DNA of 64,000 nt from Lindgomyces ingoldianus. Taxonomy: Eukaryota > Ascomycota > Dothideomycetes > Pleosporales > Lindgomycetaceae. Under the pieces are notes generated by a model. It searched no databases. It was given only the letters and a program-made list of their open reading frames with translations, and was not told where the DNA came from. Positions 36,670 through 48,470 of this stretch are shown here, one piece after another. The stretch lies in contig NW_022985214.1 in NCBI RefSeq assembly GCF_010093535.1, positions 12,893-76,892 of the forward strand, written 5' to 3'. Every line of letters begins with the position of its first letter. The stretch's first letter is position 1. The translations under genes and the position numbers were made by a program.

Positions 36670-37377
36670 CGTAAGTCTAAAAATAGAAAGAAAGCATAGA
36701 TAGTTATTAGTTTTAGTAAAGCTACTTTAGTTCTTACTCTAAGAGGTAAGAGTGTAGGGGGCAGGAAGCTTGTGCATTAGGGCAAGCCTTTTAGACAGAA
36801 GCTACACGTAAGAATATAGAGGAGAAAGCTCTTACCCCTAGGGGCAAGCCTTTAGTCTAGAGGCTAGAGGCATAGATACAGGGCAGGTGTAACGGCGCAG
36901 GCAAGACAATGGGTCCGAATGCGGTGGGAATCCACTCAGAGGCATATGGGAGTGCGTGGGGACTTAGAACCTGGGAATGCCATTAACACCTATAGGCCTT
37001 GTACAGAGGATATCAGAAAACTACTGAGCTAGCTACAGGGGGGAGGTGCGACTAAATACATGAGGGAATAGAGGTAATAGAGGTAATAGCAGGGGTCGGG
37101 CCTTCTGGAGGTTCCGGCGACCCGAGACGGAACGATTCATAAGGATCGTTACAGCAGGAAGCTCTTGCCTTAAGAGGCAAGCCTTTAAGCTAGAGGCTAG
37201 AGGCAATAGATTTAGAGCTAGGAGTTCTTGCCTCTAGAGGTAAGCCTTAAGGGCAGAAGTTAAGACAACAATATATATATATATATATATATAATATACA
37301 TTCTTGCCCTAAGAGGCAACTTAACTCTATAGCAGTAGTACTGTTTACTACTATAGTATTAACTATCTAGTTTTTAT
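36670..37377 (-). repeat. Family Z palindrome-rich repeat, right copy, inverted
   Basis: Reverse complement of 24410-24830: the same CTTGCC...GGCAAG palindromes and CTCTAGCCTCTAG spacers, ending with CAGTAGTACTGTTTACTAC. It is interrupted by the solo LTR at 36888-37153. A (TA)n microsatellite of about 24 bp lies at 37270-37293. Confidence 0.65.
36888..37153. mobile_element. Young solo LTR, 266 bp, with perfect target duplication
   Basis: It begins TGTAACGGCGCAGGCAAG and ends GGATCGTTACA, with TGTAACG/CGTTACA as inverted termini. It is flanked by GCAGG at 36883-36887 and 37154-37158. It is GC-rich with no sign of RIP while its host repeat is degraded, so it inserted late. It contains a near-tandem AGAGGTAAT motif at about 37070-37090. 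No second copy is seen in the window. Confidence 0.88.
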
Positions 37378-37935
37378 TTACAAGTAAAATATACTTTATA
37401 TCTATCTTGTAGTTAGGCTTTTTAGATGATAGAGACAATTGCTAGTAAAGTAATAGTTAACACTCTAGCTCTACTACTAATAGTAGTTGTTAAAGCAGCA
37501 GCACGCTGCTTATTTATAAAAGTAACTTTTTTTCTTATCTACTTATTTAATTTACTAGCTTTTTAACCTCTAAAAGGTGCATTAGAGGCTGCTGTAGCAA
37601 AAGCTCTAGCTAACAGTTAACAGGAAGCCCAAGTACTTAAACGCGTAGCTGCTATAGCTATAGCTTTTTCGCTACAAATTGTTTACTAAAGGCTATTTTA
37701 GACTTCTAAAATTCAGCTTTATTATTTCTTATTTTAGAAGTATGTACAGCTTTAATATCTAACTAAAATAACAGATATTTAGGCATAGATAGAGGCAAAT
37801 TGTCGATTAGTTAAAGTTCTTATAGATTTAGTGAGGCGGAAAAGACGCGACACGAATACCAAGACATTGCACGGATTAACGCACACAATAGATGCTAAAA
37901 ACGTTGTCTAATTATAGTGCACCTAGCCTAGGTTA
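37378..37935. other. AT-rich border between transposon tract and PKS island
   Basis: Degraded sequence up to about 37820, then composition returns to normal just before the PKS stop codon. No gene recognised. The PKS 3' end therefore lies directly at the border of a RIP-affected tract. Confidence 0.45.
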
Positions 37936-40900
37936 TTAAACGTTATCCCACGCCTTCGAACAGTATTCGCTTTTCTCTGCCGCTAGATTTCCTAGCTCCT
38001 GAATGGAGCTCCCACCTAGTATTTGCAATATTGTTAAGTTAGCTTTGATCTCATTCTGGAACCAGAATTTCAGCTCCACTGCAACTAGGCTGTCGACTCC
38101 AAAAGCATGCGCTGGTTTATGTGCATCAATGTCTTCCTCCAGCACAGAGAGCGAGCGTGACAGTCTCTGGATCAAGGCTGATGCAATCACATCTCCAGCC
38201 TCCTTTAAATCACAAGATGATTGCAGCAGCTGCTCATAGTTGGTCTTGGCCCAAGGTGTGCCATAGATTGAGTTGTGGCCTTTGTCGATCTGGTAGAGGT
38301 GTCGGAATGAGGGTTTTTGCATCCAGGCATGCTCTTCTAGAAGTCCGCTCTTCTTGACCATAGCTGGAGTGGTCATGGCGGCGAGGACTTGAGTATCCCA
38401 ACCAGTCGAGGATTTTGGTGTCGGATTAGTGATGGCTTGCTCGACGACGAAGTCAAGGTCCCGCTCATCCATTTGGTCATGACCAGTGTAAGACAGTGTA
38501 AGCTTTTTTGCAACGTCGATTCTCTCCGCAATATATCCGACGGACGAGACTACTCCCAAGTCTAGAGACGTACACCTTTCTCCAAGACTATGCCGGTAGC
38601 GTGCAAATGCATCCTGGAAAGAACATGCGGCAGCATAGTTTGCTTGCGCGCTTGCACCGTGGACCCCGGCAAGAGATGCTAAGAGAATAAAGAAATCCAT
38701 TCCGGAAGGAAGCAAGTGGTGAAGATTCCAGGTGCCGGAAATCTTCGATGGCAAGGCAGCGTTGAAGTCGTGCAGCGTCATGCGGTCAAACTTGGAATTC
38801 TGATTTGTGTCGGTACAAGTCATCGCGGAGTGATGATATTGGCTTACATTGATTACCATAGATGCTTGGATGCATCCTTTGATGTGTGGCATGATCCTTT
38901 CGCAGTGTGCTAGAACAGTGCTAAGAGCACTTTGGTCTGAGATGTCACAGGGTGGAGCCTCCACTCTTACACCTCGTTCCTTCAGTTCATTGAGCAGAGC
39001 ACATGCTTTAGATGTGCCAGCTCCTGTGCGGGAAAGCAAAATTAAGTTCTTCGCTCCCCGCTCAGCCATCCATCGAGCAATACTTCGACCTATCCCTCCC
39101 AAGCCGCCACTGATGATATAAGTGGCATCCAAGTCGAACTTGTACTTGTGAACGCTCTTTGGGATAATCTGAAATGTAAGTCAGCTTTATGTTAAGCATC
39201 ATCGATTTCTTTGTACCGACCCGGATGTTGTCTTCGACCGCCCAATCCACAACTGCTTTCCCGCTATTCATTCCAGTCTGCAAGGATCGAAACGCACCCT
39301 CGAACTCAGACCGCTTAAACACCCGCAAAGGGTAGGGCGTAGATATTTCCGGTGGTGTTGTCGAGAGCATGCACTCTATCTCTTCCATCAGTTGCCCCAT
39401 GAGACGAACGTCATGCTGATAGACAGTTGCAATATCCAGTGATGAGAAGGTAACATTCTTGGAAAATGGAGCCATGGGAAGGTGTGCGAAAGCGTCAATA
39501 TCCCGTTTCCCAATCTCAATAAACCTACCAAGGGGTGCCATACATCTCCATGTCTCGGTAAGGCCTCCACCTGCTAAAGAGTTTAAGACTACGTCGATTC
39601 CACGACCTTTTGTCGCATCCATAATATGTTGCGGGAATGAAGAATTCCGGCTTGAAAAAAAGTGCGTGTCCTCCAAGTGATACTTATCCATCAGAAGTTT
39701 TTTCTTTCTGTCGGAACTGACAGTGACGTATATATCAGCGCCATGCTTCTGAGCAATCTGGATTGCGGCTTGACCAACAGCGCCCGCGGCAGCGTGTATG
39801 AGAATAGATTCTCCTCTCCGCAGCCTGGCAAGATGGACCAAGCCGTACTGTGCTGTAGTAAATGCTACTGGAATCGACGCCGCTTCAACGAAATTGACAG
39901 CTTTGGGTATCTCGATGAGATTCCTCTCGTGGATGCGAACGTGCGATTTGAAACTCCCTCTTACAATTCCGCAGACCCGAGCGCCGATTTGAATGAGCGT
40001 ATCGGGGCTGGCCTGGCTGACGACACCAGCAAATTCTTGACCAATGTGTGTATCGGAAATCTGGCCCAAGGCAACCATTCTTGCATGAGCTGAGGAGGGG
40101 ACATATGGCAAACGACTCGACAAGGGAGCGAGATCCAAACAAGGTGGAATGAGTGTATTGTAAGGTCTGAGGAGCTCGATAGAGCTCTGGGCTGACTATA
40201 TACTGTACGAGAGAGGAGCTATGCCTAATGAGTGAATAGTGCAGTACATGGGTATGATATCGCGTGAGACACGTGCGACAACCATGACATCCTTGAAATT
40301 AATACCGGTTGCCTTTACCTCCACAATAACTTCTCCACATTCGATTGATGAATCGAATGTGTCATGGGCAATGTAGTGGATACTACCAAGTTGTCCGGGT
40401 GTTACCTGCAATTCTAGGTAGTCAGTTGATTGAGAACCGACGAAGGTCAGAGCGGGGTTCTTTCGACCAAACGCTGCCCAGTACATGGCGTTGATATCCA
40501 CAGCCTCCACAACCCTAGGAATGTACAAGAGCCCACGATTTTCGACCACATCTATCTCGCAGTTTCGTGCATCTTGTGTTATGGAACCCAGTAGGAGCTC
40601 CGCAACACTGGGGGGTATAATCAAGTCCTCTTGAACATCCAGATGACAAAACTTCAGCTCCGGTCTCTCGATTGAGGTTGTCTTTCCGAGGCCTGAAATG
40701 ACGTCGGCCTCAGGCCGGCTTGCTTGCTCGCCGCCTCCGCCTGTTACCCAAATGAGGTGGTTAGCTGTGCCGAATAAGCGTCTGAGAGTCGTATAACTTT
40801 GCTCGCTCATCCCTGTCAGAAAAGAACGCTCGAACTCCAGTAGTGATATGCAAGCAAATCCAGAAAGGTTCAAGTCCGATAGAGAGTTGAAGTCAGTGAT

Positions 40901-43900
40901 GCGGCAATCCATGAAACCATATTCTAGCAGGCTCGATTGAACATGAGCCGAGATTCGTTGCTGAAGTGATGTCTCACCGGCTACGACAATGACTGGGGGA
41001 AGATCACTCGCGCGTTTCTCAATATTGCATGCTTTGGAAGCAATGAAACTGAAGACGTGATGCGTATCATTTGATTCATCTGATAGGAACACTTCCAAAC
41101 CGGTGAATCCAGTACGAATGAGCGCGTCGTTCCATTCATCCCTGGTATAGAGAGGGCTTAGTGCGTTATGCGACACGCTAGATCGCCACCAACCAGCTAA
41201 TACCCCAGAAACGAACGGAATTACTACGCTTCGGATGTTGGTGGGCTCTGTTAATAGTAAATGGCCTCCACTAGACATGATTAGTAGCTTTCACGCCATA
41301 AATGTTAACCGAGACTTACGGTTTCAAAAGGCTTTTCAGATTGTGCAGAGTTTCGTCAATGCTCTTTGTGGCATGAAGCACGGAGACGCCTACTATTACG
41401 TCGTATTGTGCATGGGAAAAGCCTTGGTCGAATGGAGTGCGCTCAATGTCTAGCAGCTTGAACTGCATACGGTCGGCATGGGTCTCAAATTGCACACGAG
41501 CATCCTCGAAGAAGGAAGGAGAAATGTCAGAGAAGTGGTATGTGTTATACCTGGGTGTTTTACTTTCCCATTCTCCGTGTAGCGACAAAGTGTGCAAGAT
41601 GTGCTTTGTGCCGCTTCCAGTTCCGGCGCCAACCTCGAGGATGTCGAGGCTAGAGTCCTTGTGAGCGAGTAGATCCAGATATGCCGTCAACCTCCGTATG
41701 CTGTAGGAGAATACCGGGCCGTTGTAGATCTCTGCGGCCAGGCCTTCATTAAACAGCAGATGAAGAGCATCAATGTGACCACGCAGAATGAGAGGTAAAT
41801 TCTGACCGAATCGGAGGTAGGCGCCTCTTGAAGGGGAACCTGCCGCATAAGTATGCAGGAAATCATCTATATCTACTTCGCTCAGCCCTTTCAATCTCTT
41901 CAAGCCGCTCGTATCTTGTGCTTGCGGTTTGTTTAGGAAGTCTTTGGCCCATTCTACGTACTTCCGCAAGTGAAGGCTCCCAGGTTGGAACCCTACGGAT
42001 TCCAATTGTTCGATTGCTTGCGACAGAAAATAAAGGCAGACTTCGTCATCCACAGGATCAACGGGGTTGTCAAGTTTCTCGGTCGCAGCACGGCAGTATT
42101 CCATGATTTGTTCACCTCCTACAAGGCTTATGTCAGGCTTCCAGTCAAACCGATAGCATAAGCGGCGGATCTCATTAGTGGAGGTAGGTGTGGAGCTTGG
42201 GGAATTGACGGCCGCCAATCGGAATGATTTGAAGGAGATTAGAGGTTCCCACGTCCTGGTATTCAGGAGTTCAGTTATGAACTCCACCTCTCTGATCTCT
42301 CGTCGAATTGTTCGGGCATAAAGAGAAAGACCCACCTCATTCGGGATTGATAGAAGATCATGAGAGATCCAGACATGCTCGACCTTCGTTGGAATCATCA
42401 GCGGTACTGCGTGTTCGCTTCCTTTGGACATTGCGGCATATGGAAGCTGGAAGAGGACATCAAGTGCCGTAGGATGAATTACATGCTCTTCAATTTGTAC
42501 GGTGGGAAATGTGGTCCTCCAATGATCTAATTTCATGCTCGCAATAGCTTGGCTACCTCCGTTGTCGAAGAAAATATGCTGAAGGTTGCGGAAAGAAGGA
42601 CCAAATCGAGCTCCAAGAGCCTTAAGCGTCTCGTAAAATTCGTTCGACGAGAACGGGTTCGTACACTCGGCAAGGGCACGCTTGTAAAGAGTCTTGTATT
42701 TCTGACGCGTTTTGTCCTTAGCTGATGAAGAAGCGACGATATCTGAGGGATCAGCCAGCTCAATCAAAATACATCCCGATGAGATCAATCGGAAATCTTC
42801 TTGTTCGAGGACGTAAATACGGTATGCCCAGCTTGGCTGTTGTTTGCCTCCTGGAGCTGTGCTAACCTGAACACTCATGTGTAGCTAGACCTCGACGCCT
42901 TCTTCGTTGTCAGGGACCTCGATTGTGTTGTATATCATCACGTCTCTGAGATGGTATCCGCTAATGGGCCCGCGCGCAGGGTTGAGTTGTCGAGCGGCTT
43001 CCACTGGCATAACGAGCATCCCAGCGGCTGGGTACAACTGCGATTCGTCCATCTTCTCTCACATTAGCATGCTTCTTCCAGATTCCCTTAAACACAGAAC
43101 TTACTACGTGGTGTTTGACCCATTCATGCTCGCGTACGCGAATGGTGAAACGCCATTTTGCTTCGTGGGAGTTCCAATCATCAGAGGGTCTGCCCACTAG
43201 CTCGTGTCTGCGTAATTTCCGGAACCGTCGGTTTCTTGAAAGCCGACTCTCTAGCCAATAGGATTGGGAATGATTGAAGGAATATGCGGGAAGGTCAGTC
43301 AGAAGCCGCGGATGACGCCTCGAATTCTCTTGATTTATCTTCTTGACGTCGACCGGATAGCCACGCATGAACAAGCTTCCACCAAGCTCTTTCAGGCTGG
43401 AGACGGCAGGAGTGTTACGCCGGAGCGATCGGTGGTACTCGAGATCCGGGGTCTCATGAAATATATCCAACACACATCTTTGTAAAGCGGGATGGGGTCC
43501 AACTTCGATTAGGCAATTTATCGCTTTCGAGCTGGCCCCATGTCCAGTTCGATCATTCGCATCATTTCGCAAACGGCGAATTGCGTCCTCAAATACTACC
43601 GGAGAAAGTAAATTTCTCACCCAATATTCAGGGTCAAGGAGTTCTTCGGAGGAAAGGGGTTGGCCTGTGACAGACGAGAAAAGGGTGGAGATGGGATGTT
43701 GTCGAGCATCATCGTACGAGATAGCACCCTTGAGTGATTCGCGGTACTGATGCACAAACTGCAGCATGTGGATAGAATGATAGGCCACGGGAATGTTGAG
43801 TTTCCGAGTGAAGACTTGATTTTCATCCAGCCGTTTCTTGAGGGCTTCGATGGATACCGCTGAGCCGGTTAATGTCGTATTTCGTGGACTGTTGATGCAT

Positions 43901-46242
43901 CCAACGGATACACCATGGCAATCTTTTGGGCGTTTAGTATATTCTTCCAAGTACGGACGTAATTCAGTGACTGAGAGTGCGACAGTCATCATGGCACCCT
44001 GGCAACCACTTGTGGTCGACTGGGGGCGACAGGCTATGGAGCCTCGGAAGTATGCGATGGTCCATGCCGATTCTTTTGAGATAGAGCCAGCACTGTAAGC
44101 TGCCGCGACTTCTCCCGAAGAGTGTCCCACAACTGAGTGTGGATGTATGTTCCAATCGGCTAGAAGGTCCACTAAAGCAACTTGCAACGCAGTGCATGCC
44201 GGCTGAGCTATTTCAGGGTCATTTATTCGAGATGAGTTCAACGCCCTTAACTCATCTAGAGTAGTTCAGCCAAAGAATTGCCGGTAGTACTTCAGAGTGC
44301 TTACCTATCAACGACCAACTAGACCCAAGGGCACGGAAATGAACGTCGGCAGCGTGCATACTGCTTTCAAAGATCGGATATCGGAGGAGCTCCATACCCA
44401 TACCGGCCCACTGCGCACCTTGGCCTGTGAAAATAAAATGGATATTCGGTGCGGTTGACGAGCGCATCGGCTTTAGCAGACTATGAATGATATTCTCTTG
44501 CAGGTCGGTACAGTTCTCTGCTAAAGCGAAAGATCTCCATGGAAATAGGGTGCGCCTTTCGGATAGTGTATATGCAAGATCATGCAGGTACTCAGATTGG
44601 TCCTCGGTACATTTTCCAGAAACATTCCGGGATAGTTGGCAGGCGAGTCTGCCGAAACCGCTGGCGTCTGCGGTGGACCACACCAACAGGTGCTTCGATA
44701 CTGGGGCATCGAACGTATCAATCAGTTTGAAGGGTGCATGTTCGAGCAGAAAACTTCGGCCATCATCGATAACGATGTGAGCATTGGCCCCACCGTAACC
44801 AAATGCATTGACGGAGGCGCGCCGAACGCCAACTCCTGGCCATGGAAGAGGCGCTGTAGGAAACTAGCAGCCAGTAAGTAACATTCAAGGTACTTCAGTT
44901 CCGTACGTACCTCCAGGCTCCAGCTTGGGTCTATCTTCTTGTTGAGGTTTTCTAGCAGCGCTATGGGAGGAATAATTCCCTTCTCAAGGACGAGAACGGT
45001 TTTGATCATTCCAGCTAGACCACTGGTCGCTCCCAAATGTCCAATGTTTGCCTTAGTTGAACCAATATAGAGGGGATCAGCCCTTGAGCGATAGCATCCG
45101 AAGACACGCTGAATTGCATCGGCCTCAATGGGGTCTCCCACTGTTGTTCCCGTTCCATGAGCTTCGAAGTACCGTGTGACCCCGGGATCTATGTCGAAAT
45201 CGTTGTATACTCTTCGTATGAGATCGGCTTGGGCCTCGGGGTTATGCTGGGCTATTGACGGGGTTCGGCCATCTTGATTCGCACCAGTGCCTCGGATTAC
45301 TGCACGAATTGTATCACCATCGCGAAGTGCCTCGGACACACGTTTAAGTACGATTACTGCGAGACCCTCACCCTTTGAGTATCCGTCTGCGGCTTCATCA
45401 AAGCTCTTGCTGGTGCTATTCTGGGATAAGAATCCTTGATTAGAGAGGGGAATGGCACTTGCTCTCGGGTCAAAGTAAAGATTTGAACCACAGACTAAGC
45501 TCTATACGGGCGCTCAGATGGTGTCACGTCCGGTCGAAGGGATACTACTTACCATGTTAGACTCCCCTACACGTATGTTTTGACATGCGAGGTGAAGAGC
45601 GACTAAGCTGCTTGAGCATGCCGTGTCCACGGTCATGCTAGGTCCCCTCAAGTCATAGAACCAACTCAGGCGATTAGAAAGCATTGCGTTGGAAACTCCA
45701 GTCGCTTTATAGGGTGATTGGATCTCTTCGTCATGCCCATAGAGTCGTTCATAGTCTGAGGAAATATTCCCAACAAACACGGACGTCTTGGAACCACGCA
45801 CACCGTCTAATTTGATACCCGCTGGAGTTTTTCAGTTAACATTTTGTGACGGTTTCGTAACGTATGTTCACATACCATTCTCGAGAGCGCAGAAAGTTAC
45901 CTCTAACAGCCCACGGAGCTGTGGATCCATGGCCTTGGCCTCCGATTCATTCATAGAGAAAAACGCAGCATCAAATTTGGCGACATCATTCCTCATGAAA
46001 TGTCCTCCGCGGCAAGGGAGCTATTTCGACTTTATGGAATACCTACATATATATATAAAAACAAAGCTTACAGAGTCGAGTTTTGACTGATCGTGAGAGT
46101 AGTATCCATTGATATCCCATCTATTCTTTGGGACCTCTGTCATGGTCGATTTCCCATTGAGAATGATATCCCAGAAACCATTCACATCGTCAGCATCTTG
46201 AGGAAAGCGGAATGAGAATCCTACGATAGCAATAGCCTCCAT
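37936..46242 (-). pseudogene. Highly reducing type I polyketide synthase (KS-AT-DH-MT-ER-KR-ACP), disrupted
   Basis: Ten exons read by eye (46242-46072, 46020-45876, 45821-45553, 45501-44911, 44863-44305, 44255-43105, 43052-41320, 41270-39221, 39168-38848, 38799-37936) give 2548 residues once a 207-bp insertion is discounted. The 39220 donor is the weakest. KS: Cys174 in DTACSSS, His310 in EAHGTGT, His350 in NIGHLG. AT: GHSSGE, Ser624. DH: His961 and Asp1160 (HPTALD), but the Gly of HxxxGxxxxP is Glu. MT: EVGAGTG at about 1435. ER: HAAAGAVGQAAI. KR: SGGLGGIG near 2174 and NYAAACSFQDA. ACP: Ser2498 in GVDSL. There is no thioesterase, as usual for HR-PKS. Two lesions: an in-frame TAG at codon 1018 (42885-42887) where CAG fits, and an S-family insertion at 40079-40280 in the ER. 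It should have built a reduced, C-methylated polyketide chain; now probably inactive. Confidence 0.85.
40079..40280 (-). mobile_element. S-family LTR-like insertion inside the PKS enoylreductase (202 bp)
   Basis: It is flanked by ACCAT on both sides (40074-40078, 40281-40285). Before it the protein reads GINFKDVMV and after it VALGQISDTHIGQEF, the contiguous ER start of this family. Element plus duplication add 207 bp, a multiple of three, but the element carries an in-frame stop (reading ends at 40196). It is nearly identical to the copies at 240-447 and 24174-24370 and shows little RIP, so it is recent. Confidence 0.88.
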
Positions 46243-47323
46243 TACGCCCAGTTCTTTCTTGAAAATGGTATGCTGCAGTAGCGAATTCCGTGGTTACTCG
46301 ATTGGCATAGTAGAATCGTTCGATGATAACGTGAAACCGATCTCGCTGGAAAAAAGTTGTGAGATGGCTTTGCGAGGGTCGGAAGGCGTAGAAATTTACT
46401 CTGCGGATGTGATCAGTCTGGTAGGAGAGTGTTTCTGTGCCACATTTGCCCTGGGTAGTGCGGAGCCAATACTGGTTTACAAACTAGTTCTCCGAGTTGT
46501 ACGGGGTTATTTTAACTTTCGGACTTTCTCGGCCGTCCCGGCCTCGTCGATAGACGGACTCGACGAAGCCCGTTGACGGCGCGGCAGCCATAACCCGCTC
46601 TCTCATATTGCTACGCCGTTGGACCCATGCAGTATTCATTAGACCGTTGGTCGGGACCGGGGTCGTTGCTGTTTGGAGACAACCTCAGGATTCCAAGGCC
46701 GCATACAATTTGAAATCAGCCATGTAATACGGGCGGCTAATCTGCTAATCCTATCGTGAGACACGTCACAAAGAAATAGTATAACACATCATCCATGGGT
46801 GAGGTTTTTGAAGTTTTCCGCTCACCTTGTGTGATCGGGAATATTCTAGAAATAGGGGAATGCTAGATAATCTACTGCATTAACCTCCTAAAATCTGGTG
46901 GCCGGCTCTAACTGGATTCCCTACAAAGGTTCGATGCATCCTGAGATAAGGATCCCAGCAAATATGAACCCATCGTTAGCGGAACACCCGTGACCGTCCA
47001 TAACGAAACATGCAAGAAAATAGCGTACTTGAAGTCCACTCATAGATTAACCGCTTCCTAGCATAAGTCACTGTGCCCTAATATCCGGTGGGTTAGCCCG
47101 AATACGCCCGTTTTGTTCCCCGACGCATGTTTCCCGGCCTCAAACTTGCAGGAGAGGAAGATTAAGTTCGATTCCTGTGGAAAGAAACCAATCCCCCTTA
47201 AATTAGAATGGTAACTATCATATATGGGTGGAGAGGGTTTAGCAAACACCCAGAAAAAATTGCAACTCTTAGCTAAAATTCCTCGTGTTTTGTTGGAAAC
47301 TATCCACCGAGTGGCGAACCACA
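46243..47323. promoter_or_regulatory. Divergent intergenic region between PKS and rhodopsin-like gene
   Basis: About 1.1 kb of ordinary composition. Near 46520-46560 there are closely spaced CGG/CCG triplets (CTCGGCCGTCCCGGCC), the kind bound by Zn2Cys6 regulators, but this is only suggestive. A GTGAGACACGTCACA string at 46755-46769 resembles an S-family end without the rest. Open frames crossing it lack domains. Confidence 0.4.
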
Positions 47324-48470
47324 ATGAAGACCTTGAGTGCTACTGGAGGAGCTAATCTCACCGTTTGCGTTGCGATGAGTATATTGGCTTTCATAGCTGT
47401 TGTTCTTCGATTCGCTGTGCGGAAGAGTCTGCACCAATCGCCAACTCCAGCGGAGTGGCTTTGCGTGCTCTCTCTCGGACTTTTCCTTGGGTACTTTGCC
47501 GTACTTCTAAACTGTAAGTTGACGGAGGACGATTTTGATTGAAATATCGTACGCTCACAAAAACTAGATATCCTTAACGGATCACCCACCGGTCAATTCA
47601 ACTTTATCCTACTATCGTCTCCAGTCGAGGCAAGGAACTACATGAAGGTGAGTCTGACTATCTAAGTTCTCTACAGTGTTGACATATCCATAGATGCTCT
47701 TCGCCACTGAAATCCTGTTTGGTGCTGTGATTACAGCGGTCAAAATGAGCATCCTCGTCTTCTATCACTCCATCTTTTCCGTCAGCGTCCGCTTCACACT
47801 CGTATTGATCGGTGCCGGGACAACATGCCTAGTCTGGTTTACTACTGTATCGTTCGTCTTAGTCTTCCAATGTAGCCCAATTCATGCGTTTTGGGATATG
47901 ATGGCGCTCCCGCCGTACTGCCACTCACCTGCAAGGACCCTGTTAGGCTACGAATTCACGAATCTTATCTTAGATGTTACGATTCTTTGCCTACCCATTG
48001 GGATGATTCGATCACTCCACCTACCGCTATCAAAGAAAATATCGATCACTGCTATATTCTTGCTGGGGGGATTGTGAGTGAATCAATTCCTGTAACTGGG
48101 ATCCATAATAATTCAATTCCAAGCGTCTGTGTCGCGAGTATGGTCAGGCTGAGGTACATATGGGTGCTGCCGCATGTCGATACCTCTAGTAAGTTAGGGT
48201 TTTTACCTCTATTACCTCCAGAATTCTAACCTTCGCACAGTGAATGTTGCGATGGTAATGATTTGGTCTACAGTCCAGCTTGGCTTAGCAATCATTTGCT
48301 GCTGTTTGCCAACATATGGTCCGGTGTTTGCACTTGGGGGCCCCATCGGCCGCAGATTTAAGAGGCTCTACGCCTCTTTCAAATCTTCAAACGCGCCGGC
48401 TTCCTCTGTCGAGTCCCATTGGCTTTCAAAGAAGCCAAGGTATGAGGATTGTGCGGAGCTCACTTGGTAG
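47324..48470 (+). CDS. Fungal rhodopsin-like (SAT4/PTH11-related) integral membrane protein
   Basis: Five exons (47324-47513, 47568-47647, 47694-48073, 48124-48188, 48241-48470) with GTAAGT/GTGAGT donors and AG acceptors give 314 residues. The ATG at 47324 starts MKTLSATGGANLTVC, just before the first hydrophobic segment. About seven hydrophobic helices can be seen. Family-typical features include FGAVITAVKMSILVFY, an FQCSPIHAFW stretch after a long loop, ILDVTILCLPI, FLLGGFVCVASMVRL and a final WSTVQLGLAIICCCLP helix. Role unknown: such proteins are common beside secondary-metabolism genes, probably as sensors or membrane partners. The stop TAG (48468-48470) follows TGG; beyond it the same frame stays open for 44 codons, ending with a KVKQAVDVV-like tail typical of the family. 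The TAG may therefore be a mutated CAG and the protein truncated. Confidence 0.8.

Noticed and set aside
38800..38847. In-frame 16-residue insertion in the PKS ketoreductase
   Set aside because: It has a GTAAGC donor and CAG acceptor and interrupts a conserved stretch; it is read as a 48-bp intron.
46735..46775. Another S-family insertion upstream of the PKS
   Set aside because: Only about 15 bases (GTGAGACACGTCACA) resemble the S end; the rest of the element is absent.
47058..47324. Minus-strand genes overlapping the rhodopsin-like gene start and other frames in 46243-49319
   Set aside because: No domains, no introns, and they lie opposite convincing exons or promoters.
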